Positions 8,434 through 16,657 of a DNA stretch of 46,487 nt are shown here, piece after piece (positions within the stretch are counted from its first letter, which is position 1; every line of letters starts with the position of its first letter). Position numbers and translations under genes: made by a program. A model generated the notes under the pieces. It did no database searches. It was given only the letters and a program-made list of their open reading frames with translations, and was not told the origin of the DNA. This DNA is from an uncultured Hungatella sp. (GTDB lineage: Bacteria > Bacillota > Clostridia > Lachnospirales > Lachnospiraceae), in the NCBI GenBank assembly GCA_910577935.1, contig CAJTOT010000004.1, forward strand, positions 1-46,487, in the 5' to 3' direction.

Positions 8434-9291
8434 TCAGGGAAGCCGGGTTCTTGCCGCCATGGCCTCCTCCTCGTCTACCTCCACGGCAAAGAGAACCGTC
8501 CTCCCGTCGCTCACCTCGTAGCTGCATGTGACCAGCGTGTACAGATTCTTTACCGGCTCCTCAGGAATCTCCGCGTATGGACATGGCGACAGCATGGCCT
8601 GCACATAAGCTTCATAGGACTCGCTTGTCTTGAATCTGGTCTTTCTCACCATCGGGTCATTTTCTATGTAATAGCAGGACACGGCCTTAAGATGTATGGT
8701 CTCCTTCGGCGTATAGATTTCAAAATACTGATGTTCCTTAAAATAGTCCTGCTCCTTGTAGTACACGATATCCCTGAACATGGTGCCGTTTCTCATGTGG
8801 TGCCCGTAGATAATGTTGTTGTAGCCCCGCAGGTCGCTCTGGCTCTCAAAATCCAGAAAAATCGTCCCCGCCGTGGTCTCCTCCCCCTCAAAGCTCCTGT
8901 GGAGATAGACCTCGTTGTCGTCACCCTGGACGATGGGATAATCGATGTTGGTTCCGGGTATCTGAATCCAGGCGATGACATCCGGGTTCAGCCGGGACAG
9001 CTCTTCAAAGTTGATGGGAGACACATACTCCGGCTCAGTCTCCCTCTGAGTCTCGGTTTCCCTCTCCGACCCGGTCTCTGCCTCCGTCTCCGGTTCGGCG
9101 GCGGATGTCTCCGCCTCCCTGGTCTCCTCCTGTTTCGCAGCCCGGGCCAGGCGCTCATACTCCTCCTGTACCCTCCTGCTCTCCATCTGTTCCATGATTA
9201 CACGGGCGCCGCTTACGACGGCGGTACATACGAGAACCGCCAGTATTATTTTATGCAGAAGTTTTCGCTTCCGTGAGTTTTTCTGTTCCAT
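8434..9291 (-). CDS. Class B sortase
   Basis: 285 residues. A basic N-terminus and one membrane segment (about residues 8-30) are followed by a Glu/Thr-rich linker (about 40-85) and the sortase B fold. The catalytic His lies in YGHHMRNG, the Cys in TLVTCSYE and the Arg in DGRTVLFA. It should cleave an NPxTN-like sorting signal and attach a protein to the cell wall on the outer face of the membrane. No substrate gene with such a motif is in the window. It starts 33 bases after the prfA stop, the last gene of a housekeeping operon. The link to prfA is probably positional only. Confidence 0.92.
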   Translation of the reverse strand: MEQKNSRKRKLLHKIILAVLVCTAVVSGARVIMEQMESRRVQEEYERLARAAKQEETREAETSAAEPETEAETGSERETETQRETEPEYVSPINFEELSRLNPDVIAWIQIPGTNIDYPIVQGDDNEVYLHRSFEGEETTAGTIFLDFESQSDLRGYNNIIYGHHMRNGTMFRDIVYYKEQDYFKEHQYFEIYTPKETIHLKAVSCYYIENDPMVRKTRFKTSESYEAYVQAMLSPCPYAEIPEEPVKNLYTLVTCSYEVSDGRTVLFAVEVDEEEAMAARTRLP

Positions 9292-9324
9292 TTCCCCGCC
9301 TCCACCTTTATCTTGTACTGGGGC

Positions 9325-10401
9325 TTACGCGCTCTCGTTCATCTTCGCCAGCCTGGCCGCCTGGCTGGCCGCGATCAGGCTGTCTATGATCTCCTGAATA
9401 TCCCCGTTCATAATGGAATCAATCCTGTAGAGAGTCAGCTTGATCCTGTGCTCTGTCACACGCCCCTGGGGGAAGTTGTAGGTGCGGATTTTTTCCGACC
9501 GGTCCCCCGTGCCGATCTGACTTCTTCTCTCCTCGGCTTCAGAGCTCTGGCGCTTCTCCAGCTCCATGTCATACAGCTTGGAACGGAGCAGGCGGAAGGC
9601 CTTCTCCTTGTTCTGCAGCTGGGACTTTTCCGTCTGGCTGTAGATCACGATGCCGGTGGGCGTATGGGTCAGACGCACGGCAGAGTCCGTGGTGTTGACA
9701 CACTGTCCGCCGTTTCCGGAGGCTCGCATGACATCGATGCGGCAGTCCTTCATGTCGATCTGCACATCTACCTCCTCCGCCTCGGGCATCACCGCCACTG
9801 TGGCCGTGGAAGTGTGGATGCGGCCGCCGCTCTCCGTCTCCGGCACCCTCTGCACCCGGTGGACGCCGCTCTCATATTTCAGCTTAGAGTAGGCTCCTTT
9901 TCCCGTGATCATGGCGATCACTTCCTTAAATCCGCCGATTCCGTTCTCATTGACGCTGACAATCTCCACCTTCCATCTCTGGCTCTCCGCATAATTCACA
10001 TACATGCGGTACAGTTCAGCGGCGAACAAGGCAGCCTCGTCGCCGCCGGCCCCGGCCCGTATCTCCAGAATAATGTTCTTGTCGTCGTTAGGGTCTTTGG
10101 GGAGAAGGAGAATCTTTAACTCCTGCTCCAGCTCCTCCACTCTCTTTCTGGCATCAGACAGCTCCTCCTTGGCCAGCTCCCTCATCTCCTCGTCGTTCTC
10201 CTCCTCAAGAAGAGCGACGCTGTCCTCGATATCCTGTTTTGCCTTCTTGTACTGGCTGTAGGCCTCCACCACCGGGGACAGATCAGCCTGCTCTTTCATA
10301 ATTTTTCGAAAACGATTCTGGTCTTCCGCCACGGAAGGGTTGTTCAGCTCCTGCATCAATTCTTCATAGTGAATCAGCATATCGTCCAAACGGTCAAACA
10401 T
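9325..10401 (-). CDS. prfA: Peptide chain release factor 1
   Basis: 358 residues. It reads UAA and UAG stop codons. The decoding tripeptide region is PET at 187-189 within RVPETESGGRIHTS. The catalytic GGQ is at 231-233, followed by Cys where many RF1 proteins have His. The Gln in GGQ is the usual methylation target of PrmC, whose gene lies just upstream (74-base gap), as in many Firmicutes. The ATG follows AAGGAGG. Confidence 0.96.
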   Translation of the reverse strand: MFDRLDDMLIHYEELMQELNNPSVAEDQNRFRKIMKEQADLSPVVEAYSQYKKAKQDIEDSVALLEEENDEEMRELAKEELSDARKRVEELEQELKILLLPKDPNDDKNIILEIRAGAGGDEAALFAAELYRMYVNYAESQRWKVEIVSVNENGIGGFKEVIAMITGKGAYSKLKYESGVHRVQRVPETESGGRIHTSTATVAVMPEAEEVDVQIDMKDCRIDVMRASGNGGQCVNTTDSAVRLTHTPTGIVIYSQTEKSQLQNKEKAFRLLRSKLYDMELEKRQSSEAEERRSQIGTGDRSEKIRTYNFPQGRVTEHRIKLTLYRIDSIMNGDIQEIIDSLIAASQAARLAKMNESA

Positions 10402-10475
10402 GGCAGCCTCCTTATTCTAGTTTTTTATTTTCAGCGACAGTCCGGCCTCCCCGCGGATATCCGGACCTCTATATT

Positions 10476-11339
10476 CTACTCTGTGTCTCCACACACCACC
10501 CGGTCCTTTCCGGGCATGTCTTTTATCACGGTTACATGGCAAAAGCCTTCCCGGCTCATCATGTCTGTCACCGCCTCGGCCTGGTCATGTCCGATCTCCA
10601 GATAGATGCTCCCGCCGGGATTCAGCCGTTCCCCGGCCCCGCCGATGATCCTCCGGTAAAAATGAAGGCCGTCCTCATCCCCGTCCAGGGCCATGAAAGG
10701 CTCGTGGTCCCGCACTTCCGGCTCAAGCCCTCCGATGATCCCGGTAGGGATATAGGGCGGGTTGGAGACAATCACATCCCACGTCTCCCCCGGAGGCAGA
10801 GCCTGAAACAAATCCCCCCGGAAGAAACGGATTTCCCCGGCTTCTCCCAAAATTCTTTCTGCGTTGGCGGACGCCACCTCCAGGGCCTCTTCCGACAGGT
10901 CCGATGCCGCCACCTCCCCGTACTTTCCCATAACTTTCAGGCTGACGGCTATACACCCGGAGCCTGTGCACAGGTCAAGAATCCTTTTCCCTGTGTCCTT
11001 CTCCCGCTCCAGCACCGCCTCCACCAGAGTCTCCGTATCCTGGCGGGGGATGAGCACATGGCGGTTCACCTTGAAAGTCAGACCCATAAACTCCTGGCTT
11101 CCCAGAATGTGCTGGAGGGGAATCCGGCGGCTCCTCTTTTCAATCATCTGCCGGTAGTCCGCCGCTGCCCTCTCCACGGCCCTGGTTTTCTCCAGCTGCT
11201 CCATTCGGTTCATGAGAAAATGCACCGTGTCCAGTCCGAACGCTTCCAGAAGAAGCCGCCGGGCGTCCAGCCCCGCCTCCGGGTCCCCAGCCCTCTCAAG
11301 CCTTGCAGTCCCCTCGTTCAACAGCTGATGCAGTGTCAT
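10476..11339 (-). CDS. prmC: Release factor glutamine methyltransferase
   Basis: 287 residues from the ATG at 11339; a TTG two codons earlier (11345) is the alternative start. The SAM-binding motif is LDLCTGSGCIAVSL and the catalytic motif VSNPPYIP is intact. It methylates the Gln of the GGQ motif in release factors. Its start sits 2 bases past the stop of the DUF1385 gene, or overlaps that stop if the TTG is used, so translation is probably coupled. Confidence 0.94.
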   Translation of the reverse strand: MTLHQLLNEGTARLERAGDPEAGLDARRLLLEAFGLDTVHFLMNRMEQLEKTRAVERAAADYRQMIEKRSRRIPLQHILGSQEFMGLTFKVNRHVLIPRQDTETLVEAVLEREKDTGKRILDLCTGSGCIAVSLKVMGKYGEVAASDLSEEALEVASANAERILGEAGEIRFFRGDLFQALPPGETWDVIVSNPPYIPTGIIGGLEPEVRDHEPFMALDGDEDGLHFYRRIIGGAGERLNPGGSIYLEIGHDQAEAVTDMMSREGFCHVTVIKDMPGKDRVVCGDTE

Positions 11340-11341
11340 CT

Positions 11342-12310
11342 TCAATCCGCTCCTTTAAGGCTCCCGGCGCAGGCGCTGTCCGGGAAATTCTCCGCCAGAT
11401 AGGCTCTCCAGTCAAACACCGCCTCCACCGCGGCGATGGCAACTTCTATCATGCTGTCGTCAGGCTCACTGGTGGTCATGTTCTGCATCCAGAGCCCCGG
11501 CTTGCTCAAAAAATTCACCACGCAGGAATCGCTTCTCCCCGCTATCCGCAAAAACTCATAGGACACCCCGGCGATAACCGGTATCAGGACGATCCGGCTG
11601 ACCATTTTCAGCAAAAATCCGTCCACTCGGACCACCATAAAAAATACGATGCTGATCATCATGACGATTATCAAAAAGCTGGTTCCGCAGCGCTTATGCT
11701 GCTTGGAGCTGGCTCTCACGTTGTCCACGTTAAGCTCCATGCCGTGCTCGATGCAGTTGATGCACTTGTGCTCCGCGCCGTGGTACATGAATGTCCTGCG
11801 GATATCCTCCATGTTGGAGATGACCTTGATATAAGCGATAAAAATGGCCAGTCGGATCATGCCCTCCAGAAATGCCATCACCGTGTCAGAGCCCACCAGG
11901 GGCCGTATCAGGCTGCTGATCCCCAGAGGGAGTATCATGAAGATCGCCACCGCCGCCGCCACTGAAAACACCATCACCGCCGGCATCAACGCTTTCTCCA
12001 GCTTCTCTCCAAATTTGTCATCCAGCCACTTTTCCAGCTTTCCAGGTTCTTCTTCCACTTCGTCGTCTTCAAAAAAGCCGGCAGAAAATGTCAGGGTCCG
12101 CATCCCCAGAATCATAGAGTCGGCGAAGCTGAACACGCCTCTCACGAACGGCAGAGAGAACAGCTTCACCTTCTCCGTCATGCTCACATATCTGTCCTTC
12201 TTCACCTCGATCTCCCCGTCGGGCTTCCGCACAGCGGTGGCGTACTCCTGCTTGTTCTTCATCATGATCCCCTCGATGACGGCCTGGCCGCCGATTCCGG
12301 AATATTTCAT
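11342..12310 (-). CDS. DUF1385 membrane protein
   Basis: 322 residues from the ATG at 12310, chosen because it has a close AAAGAGG site; an in-frame start 23 codons upstream lacks one. The opening GGQAVIEGIMMKN is the signature of the DUF1385 family. About four or five hydrophobic segments follow between residues 75 and 270, with a conserved HGAEHK and a CGTSFL motif between membrane segments. The molecular function is unknown. In clostridia it is usually next to rpmE, prmC and prfA, as here. Confidence 0.88.
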   Translation of the reverse strand: MKYSGIGGQAVIEGIMMKNKQEYATAVRKPDGEIEVKKDRYVSMTEKVKLFSLPFVRGVFSFADSMILGMRTLTFSAGFFEDDEVEEEPGKLEKWLDDKFGEKLEKALMPAVMVFSVAAAVAIFMILPLGISSLIRPLVGSDTVMAFLEGMIRLAIFIAYIKVISNMEDIRRTFMYHGAEHKCINCIEHGMELNVDNVRASSKQHKRCGTSFLIIVMMISIVFFMVVRVDGFLLKMVSRIVLIPVIAGVSYEFLRIAGRSDSCVVNFLSKPGLWMQNMTTSEPDDSMIEVAIAAVEAVFDWRAYLAENFPDSACAGSLKGAD

Positions 12311-12349
12311 AATACCTCTTTCCTTTGATATAAAAACTTTCCTTTGATA

Positions 12350-12393
12350 CAAAAAGAGGTTGAGCATAAGTGTCTCCACTTAGGTCTCAACCT
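12350..12393 (-). terminator. rpmE intrinsic terminator
   Basis: AGGTTGAG...CTCAACCT (8 bp) encloses TAAGTG...CACTTA (6 bp) at 12357-12393, followed on the minus strand by CTCTTTTTG. It begins 19 bases after the rpmE stop. Confidence 0.8.
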
Positions 12394-12411
12394 GTCTTTT
12401 ACTCATACTCT

Positions 12412-12621
12412 CTATTGGCCAGCGTTAACGCCGTACTTGCGATTGAACTTATCGATACGTCCGCGGGCTGCTACGTTCTTCTGCTGACCGGTATAGAATG
12501 AATGGCACTTGGAGCAAACCTCCACATGGATCTCCTTCTTTGTAGAGCCGGTTACAAACTGGTTGCCGCAGTTGCAGGTAACGTTTGCCTGGTAGTATGT
12601 CGGATGGATACCTTCTTTCAT
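12412..12621 (-). CDS. rpmE: Ribosomal protein L31 (zinc-binding form)
   Basis: 69 residues from the ATG at 12621, the family's normal N-terminus (MKEGIHPTYY); upstream in-frame codons are non-coding. The zinc ligands CNCG near residue 16 and CSKC near residue 37 are both present, so this is the C+ type. It has its own promoter (12701-12729) and terminator. The leader contains a short GGCGG/CCGCC hairpin. Confidence 0.96.
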   Translation of the reverse strand: MKEGIHPTYYQANVTCNCGNQFVTGSTKKEIHVEVCSKCHSFYTGQQKNVAARGRIDKFNRKYGVNAGQ

Positions 12622-12700
12622 GCTTCTCACCTCACAAATCCTATTATTTATCATATCCTGGCGGCAGTCCGCCACGCTTCATCAATTAAACAGCTTGTTC

Positions 12701-12729
12701 AGTATATCACAGAACACGCCTTAATGCAA
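12701..12729 (-). promoter_or_regulatory. rpmE promoter
   Basis: TTGCAT (12724-12729), 17-base spacer, TATACT (12701-12706). The transcript would have a leader of about 75 bases. Confidence 0.7.
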
Positions 12730-12747
12730 GCCCTTATTTTTCTAATT

Positions 12748-14211
12748 CTAGAAGAACCGCATCTTTTTCGCGGTGTCGATAAATTCACGGTTGGTTCTGG
12801 TCTTGGCGAACAGATCCAGAATCCTCTCCACGGATTCTTCCGGCTTCGCGCTGTTGGTGGCCTTGCGGAGCATATCCACGCACTCTTTTTCTTCCGCGTT
12901 CAGGAGGAGATGATCGTTTCTGGTGCCCGACTTGAGGATATCGATGGCAGGGAATATCCGCTTCTCCGACAGCTTTCTGTCCAGAACCAGCTCCATATTG
13001 CCGGTGCCCTTGAATTCCTCGTAGATCACGTCGTCCATGCGGCTTCCCGTGTCCACAAGGGCCGTGGCCAGGATAGTAAGGCTCCCGCCCTCTCTCATGT
13101 TTCTGGCCGCGCCGAAGAAGCGCTTGGGCATGTGGAGGGCCGCCGGGTCAAGACCGCCGGAGAGAGTGCGTCCGCTGGGGGGAACCACCAGGTTGTAGGC
13201 TCTCGCCAGACGCGTGATGCTGTCCAGAAGAATCACCACGTCCCGCCCGTGCTCTACCAGGCGCCTGGCCCTCTCAATCACCATCTCCGACACTCTCTTG
13301 TGGCGCTCCGCAAGCTCGTCGAAGGTGGAGTAGATCACTTCCACGTTATCCCCTGTCACCGACTCCTTGATATCCGTAACCTCCTCGGGGCGCTCGTCGA
13401 TGAGCAGGATGATCAGGTGCATATCCGGATTGTTGGTGGTGATCGCCTGGGCCACCTGCTTCAGCAGCGTTGTCTTTCCTGCCTTCGGCGGGGACACGAT
13501 CATTCCTCTCTGCCCCTTTCCGATAGGGGAGAGCAGATCCACCACCCGCATGGCCGTGCTGATCGCCCTTCCCCTGGTCTCCATGTGAAGCCTCTCGTTG
13601 GGAAAAATGGGTGTCAGGTCTTCAAAGTTGGGGCGGCGCTCAATGACTGACGGCGGGTATCCGTTGATGCTGGTCACATACAGCAGAGCCGCGAACTTTT
13701 CCGTAGCCGCCTTGATTCTCCGGTTGCCTCTTATAATGTCTCCTGTCTTCATATTGAAACGGCGTATCTGGGAGGGCGCCACATAGACATCGTTCTCACC
13801 GGGGAGAAAGTTCTCGCACCGGATAAACCCGAACCCGTCGGGCATCACCTCCAGAATGCCGTTGGCCTCTATGCCGCTGTCCAGCTCCGGCATGTCCTGC
13901 GGTCCCTCCGCCGTGGGCGCCGGCTGATAAGCTCTCTGTCCCTGTCCCGTCTGCCCCTGGTTTTGACTCTGCCCCTGGACCTGGTTCTGGGGCTGATTCT
14001 GCCCAAAACCCTGATTTCTCCGGGGGTTCTCTCTTGCAGGCTCCTGGCGCTGCTGCGCCGCCGGCTTCTTCTGTTCTTCCATCTCCTTGTCCTTTTCACA
14101 AAGCAGGTCAATCAGATCGCCTTTCTTCATACTGCTGATCCCCCTGATTCCCTGGGCTTTGGCCAGCTCTTTCAACTCTGCCAGCGGCAATGTCTGTAAT
14201 TTTTCACGCAT
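12748..14211 (-). CDS. rho: Transcription termination factor Rho with a Gln/Asn-rich insertion
   Basis: 487 residues from the ATG at 14211, which is 8 bases after AAGGAG (an ATG two codons earlier is too close). Residues 1-45 are the Rho N-terminal helical domain. Residues 48-105 are a disordered insertion dominated by Gln, Asn, Gly and Pro. Residues 112-170 are the cold-shock-like RNA-binding domain (PDGFGFIR). The ATPase follows, with PPKAGKTT at 241-248 and the ILLIDERPEEV and LLDSITRLARAYN motifs. It is a hexameric RNA helicase that ends transcription. The insertion resembles those of clostridial Rho proteins reported to be prion-like. Confidence 0.95.
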   Translation of the reverse strand: MREKLQTLPLAELKELAKAQGIRGISSMKKGDLIDLLCEKDKEMEEQKKPAAQQRQEPARENPRRNQGFGQNQPQNQVQGQSQNQGQTGQGQRAYQPAPTAEGPQDMPELDSGIEANGILEVMPDGFGFIRCENFLPGENDVYVAPSQIRRFNMKTGDIIRGNRRIKAATEKFAALLYVTSINGYPPSVIERRPNFEDLTPIFPNERLHMETRGRAISTAMRVVDLLSPIGKGQRGMIVSPPKAGKTTLLKQVAQAITTNNPDMHLIILLIDERPEEVTDIKESVTGDNVEVIYSTFDELAERHKRVSEMVIERARRLVEHGRDVVILLDSITRLARAYNLVVPPSGRTLSGGLDPAALHMPKRFFGAARNMREGGSLTILATALVDTGSRMDDVIYEEFKGTGNMELVLDRKLSEKRIFPAIDILKSGTRNDHLLLNAEEKECVDMLRKATNSAKPEESVERILDLFAKTRTNREFIDTAKKMRFF

Positions 14212-14319
14212 ATTCATCTCTCCTTATTTAACACAATATCAAGCATTTTTATTCTGTTCTCTTTCAGGGATTGTTCCTTTGAGTCAGGAATAAACGAAAT
14301 GTTCTTGAACTTAAGATTC

Positions 14320-14362
14320 GGCGGCTTCTGAAAGCCGCCTGCATCACTTTTTCTTTATTATA
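14320..14362 (-). promoter_or_regulatory. rho leader: weak promoter and stable hairpin
   Basis: On the minus strand a TATAAT (14357-14362) lies about 150 bases before the rho ATG, with only a poor -35 (TTTCTT). Just downstream GGCGGCTT (14320-14327) and AAGCCGCC (14332-14339) form an 8-bp hairpin with a 4-base loop. There is no T-run after it on the minus strand, so it is either a weak rarA terminator or a structure in the rho leader. Confidence 0.4.
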
Positions 14363-14386
14363 GACCATCTTCTGGAAAAAAGAAAG

Positions 14387-15703
14387 CTATTTTTTCAGAA
14401 ATTTCATAAAATCTCCAATATTTTTTTCATATCCCTGATCAGACACATGGTAGAACTCCCGGCCCTCCATGCCGTCAGGCAGATACTGCTGTCTCACATA
14501 GTGGTTGGGGTAATCGTGGGGGTACTGATACCCCGCCCCATGGCCCAGTTTCTCGGCCCCCTTGTAGTGCTTGTCCTGAAGATGCACGGGCACGGCCGCG
14601 GCCTTCTCCCCTCTCACCGCCTCCATCGCCTCGCTGATGGCCCTCACCACAGAGTTGCTTTTAGGAGCCGTGGCCACATAGATGGCCGCCTGAGCCAGAA
14701 TAATCCGGGCCTCGGGCATGCCCACCCGCTCCACGGCCTGGGCCGCGCCGGAGGCCACCACCAGGGCCTGGGGATCTGCCATCCCCACATCCTCGGCGGC
14801 GTGGATCATAATGCGCCTGGCGATGAATTTGATGTCCTCGCCTGCGCAGAGCATCCTGGCGAGATAGTACACCGCCGCGTCCGGGTCAGACCCTCTCATG
14901 CTCTTGATAAACGCGGATATGGTGTCATAGTGGTTGTCCCCGTCCTTGTCATACCGGACCGCCCGCTTCTGAATGCACTCCTGCGCTGTCTCCAGATCAA
15001 TATGTATCTTCCCGTCGCTTCCCGGCGCAGTGGTCAGGATTCCCAGCTCCACCGCGTTGAGAGCCGTCCTGGCATCCCCTCCTGCCGCGTCCGCCAGAAA
15101 GTCCGCCGCGTCGTCGTCCATCAGAGCATTGTAGCTGCCCATCCCTTTTTCCATGTCATATACGGCTCTGTGAATCAGTTCCTTGATGTCCTCCTTCTCA
15201 AGAGCCTTCAGTTCAAAGATCCGGCTCCGGGACAGGAGAGCCCCGTTTACTTCAAAGTACGGATTCTCCGTGGTGGCTCCTATGAGGATCAGAGTCCCAT
15301 CCTCCACAAAGGGAAGGAGATAATCCTGCTGGCTCTTGTTAAAACGGTGAATCTCGTCCACAAACAGAATCGTCTTTTTTCCGTACATCCCCAGGGCGTC
15401 CTTGGCCTCCCGGACCACCTCCTCCATATCCTTCTTTCCCGCCGCCGTGGCGTTAATCTGGCGGAAATTGGCCTTGGTGGTGCTGGCGATCACCTTGGCC
15501 AGGGTGGTCTTTCCTGTCCCAGGCGGCCCGTAGAAGATGACGGAGCCCAGCTTATCCGCGGCTATGGCCCTGTACAGCAGCTTATCTTTCCCTATAATAT
15601 GCTGCTGCCCCACCACCTGGTCCAGGGACACAGGCCTTAGCCGGGACGCCAGAGGGGACTCCCGCTCCATGGTGTTGCTTCTCATGTAATCAAATAAATC
15701 CAT
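14387..15703 (-). CDS. rarA: Replication-associated recombination protein A (AAA+ ATPase)
   Basis: 438 residues from the ATG at 15703 (MDLFDYM), which follows AAGGAG by 6 bases; the frame stays open upstream but without a ribosome site. The Walker A is YGPPGTGKTT around 58-67 and the Walker B LFVDEIH around 113-119. The C-terminal MgsA/RarA oligomerisation domain carries DIKFIARR and KSNSVVRAI. It acts at stalled replication forks. It is separated from the upstream deacetylase by 88 bases. Confidence 0.94.
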   Translation of the reverse strand: MDLFDYMRSNTMERESPLASRLRPVSLDQVVGQQHIIGKDKLLYRAIAADKLGSVIFYGPPGTGKTTLAKVIASTTKANFRQINATAAGKKDMEEVVREAKDALGMYGKKTILFVDEIHRFNKSQQDYLLPFVEDGTLILIGATTENPYFEVNGALLSRSRIFELKALEKEDIKELIHRAVYDMEKGMGSYNALMDDDAADFLADAAGGDARTALNAVELGILTTAPGSDGKIHIDLETAQECIQKRAVRYDKDGDNHYDTISAFIKSMRGSDPDAAVYYLARMLCAGEDIKFIARRIMIHAAEDVGMADPQALVVASGAAQAVERVGMPEARIILAQAAIYVATAPKSNSVVRAISEAMEAVRGEKAAAVPVHLQDKHYKGAEKLGHGAGYQYPHDYPNHYVRQQYLPDGMEGREFYHVSDQGYEKNIGDFMKFLKK

Positions 15704-15791
15704 CTCGACTCCTTGTCTATAATATATCTGCCCTGCCTTACGGCGAAAACCGGACGCCCGCCCCGCCGGGCGCCTGCGCCATGACACGGCG

Positions 15792-16505
15792 TCAGTCGAT
15801 AAGCATCTCGTCTACCGTAACAAAATTATATCCCTCCGCCTGAAGCGTGTCAATCACTTCCAGCGCCGCCTCCACCGAAGTGTCATAGACATCGTGAAGC
15901 AGAATCACGCTTCCGTCCTCCACATGGCTGACGATATACTTGACGATCCTGTCCTTGTTCTGGGTCTTCCAGTCCAGGGTGTCCAAATTCCACAGCACCA
16001 CCTTCATGGGCACCATACACTCCAGCTCCTCGCTCCAGGAGCCGTAAGGCGGCCGCACATACTCGGGAGTCTCCCCTGTAATCTCCCTGATCTTTTCGTT
16101 GGTAACATTAATCTGCTCACACGCCGCCTTCACCTGCTCTTTTGTCAGCTGCATGTGGTTCTGGCTGTGATTTCCGATGAGATGCCCTTCCTCCTTCATC
16201 TGCCTGATAATATCCTCGTTGCCGTCAATATTCTGCCCTATGAGGAAAAAGGTGACGTGAACCCCTCTCTCCCGCAGCCCTTCCAGAAGCCAGGGCGTGT
16301 ATACCGGGTGGGGGCCGTCGTCAAAGGTCAGGGCAATAGTCCCCTTAACCTTGTCTCCCGTCTCCGTCTCCTGTCCTCCGTCTGAAGAAACGGTTCTGAT
16401 TTCCGTCACAAGCGCCGGCCACAGTTCCCGCCCCTCTCTCCACAAAAACACCAGGCTCAAGCATATGACGGCGATCAAAAAATTTTTTCTGCCCGATTTA
16501 CCCAT
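15792..16505 (-). CDS. Membrane-anchored polysaccharide deacetylase (NodB domain)
   Basis: 237 residues from the ATG at 16505, which has an AGGA site 7 bases upstream; the in-frame ATG at 16526 has no close site. An N-terminal membrane segment (about 8-25) is followed by the NodB fold. The landmarks are LTFDDGPHP (catalytic Asp and metal Asp), GNHSQNH (metal His pair), RPPYGSW and ILLHDVY. It should remove acetyl groups from an extracellular polymer, probably peptidoglycan GlcNAc or MurNAc as in the PdaA/PgdA groups. The substrate is inferred. Confidence 0.9.
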   Translation of the reverse strand: MGKSGRKNFLIAVICLSLVFLWREGRELWPALVTEIRTVSSDGGQETETGDKVKGTIALTFDDGPHPVYTPWLLEGLRERGVHVTFFLIGQNIDGNEDIIRQMKEEGHLIGNHSQNHMQLTKEQVKAACEQINVTNEKIREITGETPEYVRPPYGSWSEELECMVPMKVVLWNLDTLDWKTQNKDRIVKYIVSHVEDGSVILLHDVYDTSVEAALEVIDTLQAEGYNFVTVDEMLID

Positions 16506-16601
16506 ACTCGTTCCTGCAGACTTCATTTATTCATTTTATGCGGACGCCTCCTGATTTTATTCTCGCCACAGTTCACGGGGCACTTGTATTTTCACATTGT
16601 T

Positions 16602-16613
16602 TATAGTACTATA
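16602..16613. promoter_or_regulatory. Palindrome in the deacetylase/ROK divergent gap
   Basis: TATAGTACTATA is a perfect 12-base palindrome 45 bases before the ROK start. It overlaps AT-rich promoter-like sequence. It may be an operator for the adjacent regulator; evidence is only its symmetry and position. Confidence 0.3.
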
Positions 16614-16657
16614 TACCCTGATATCGTCAATTATTTCCGAAAGCAGAGGTCTTGACT

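Noticed and set aside
12317..12356. Direct repeat of TTTCCTTTGATA(T/C)AAAAA
   Set aside because: A short AT-rich duplication in the DUF1385 leader, with no evidence of function beyond spacing.
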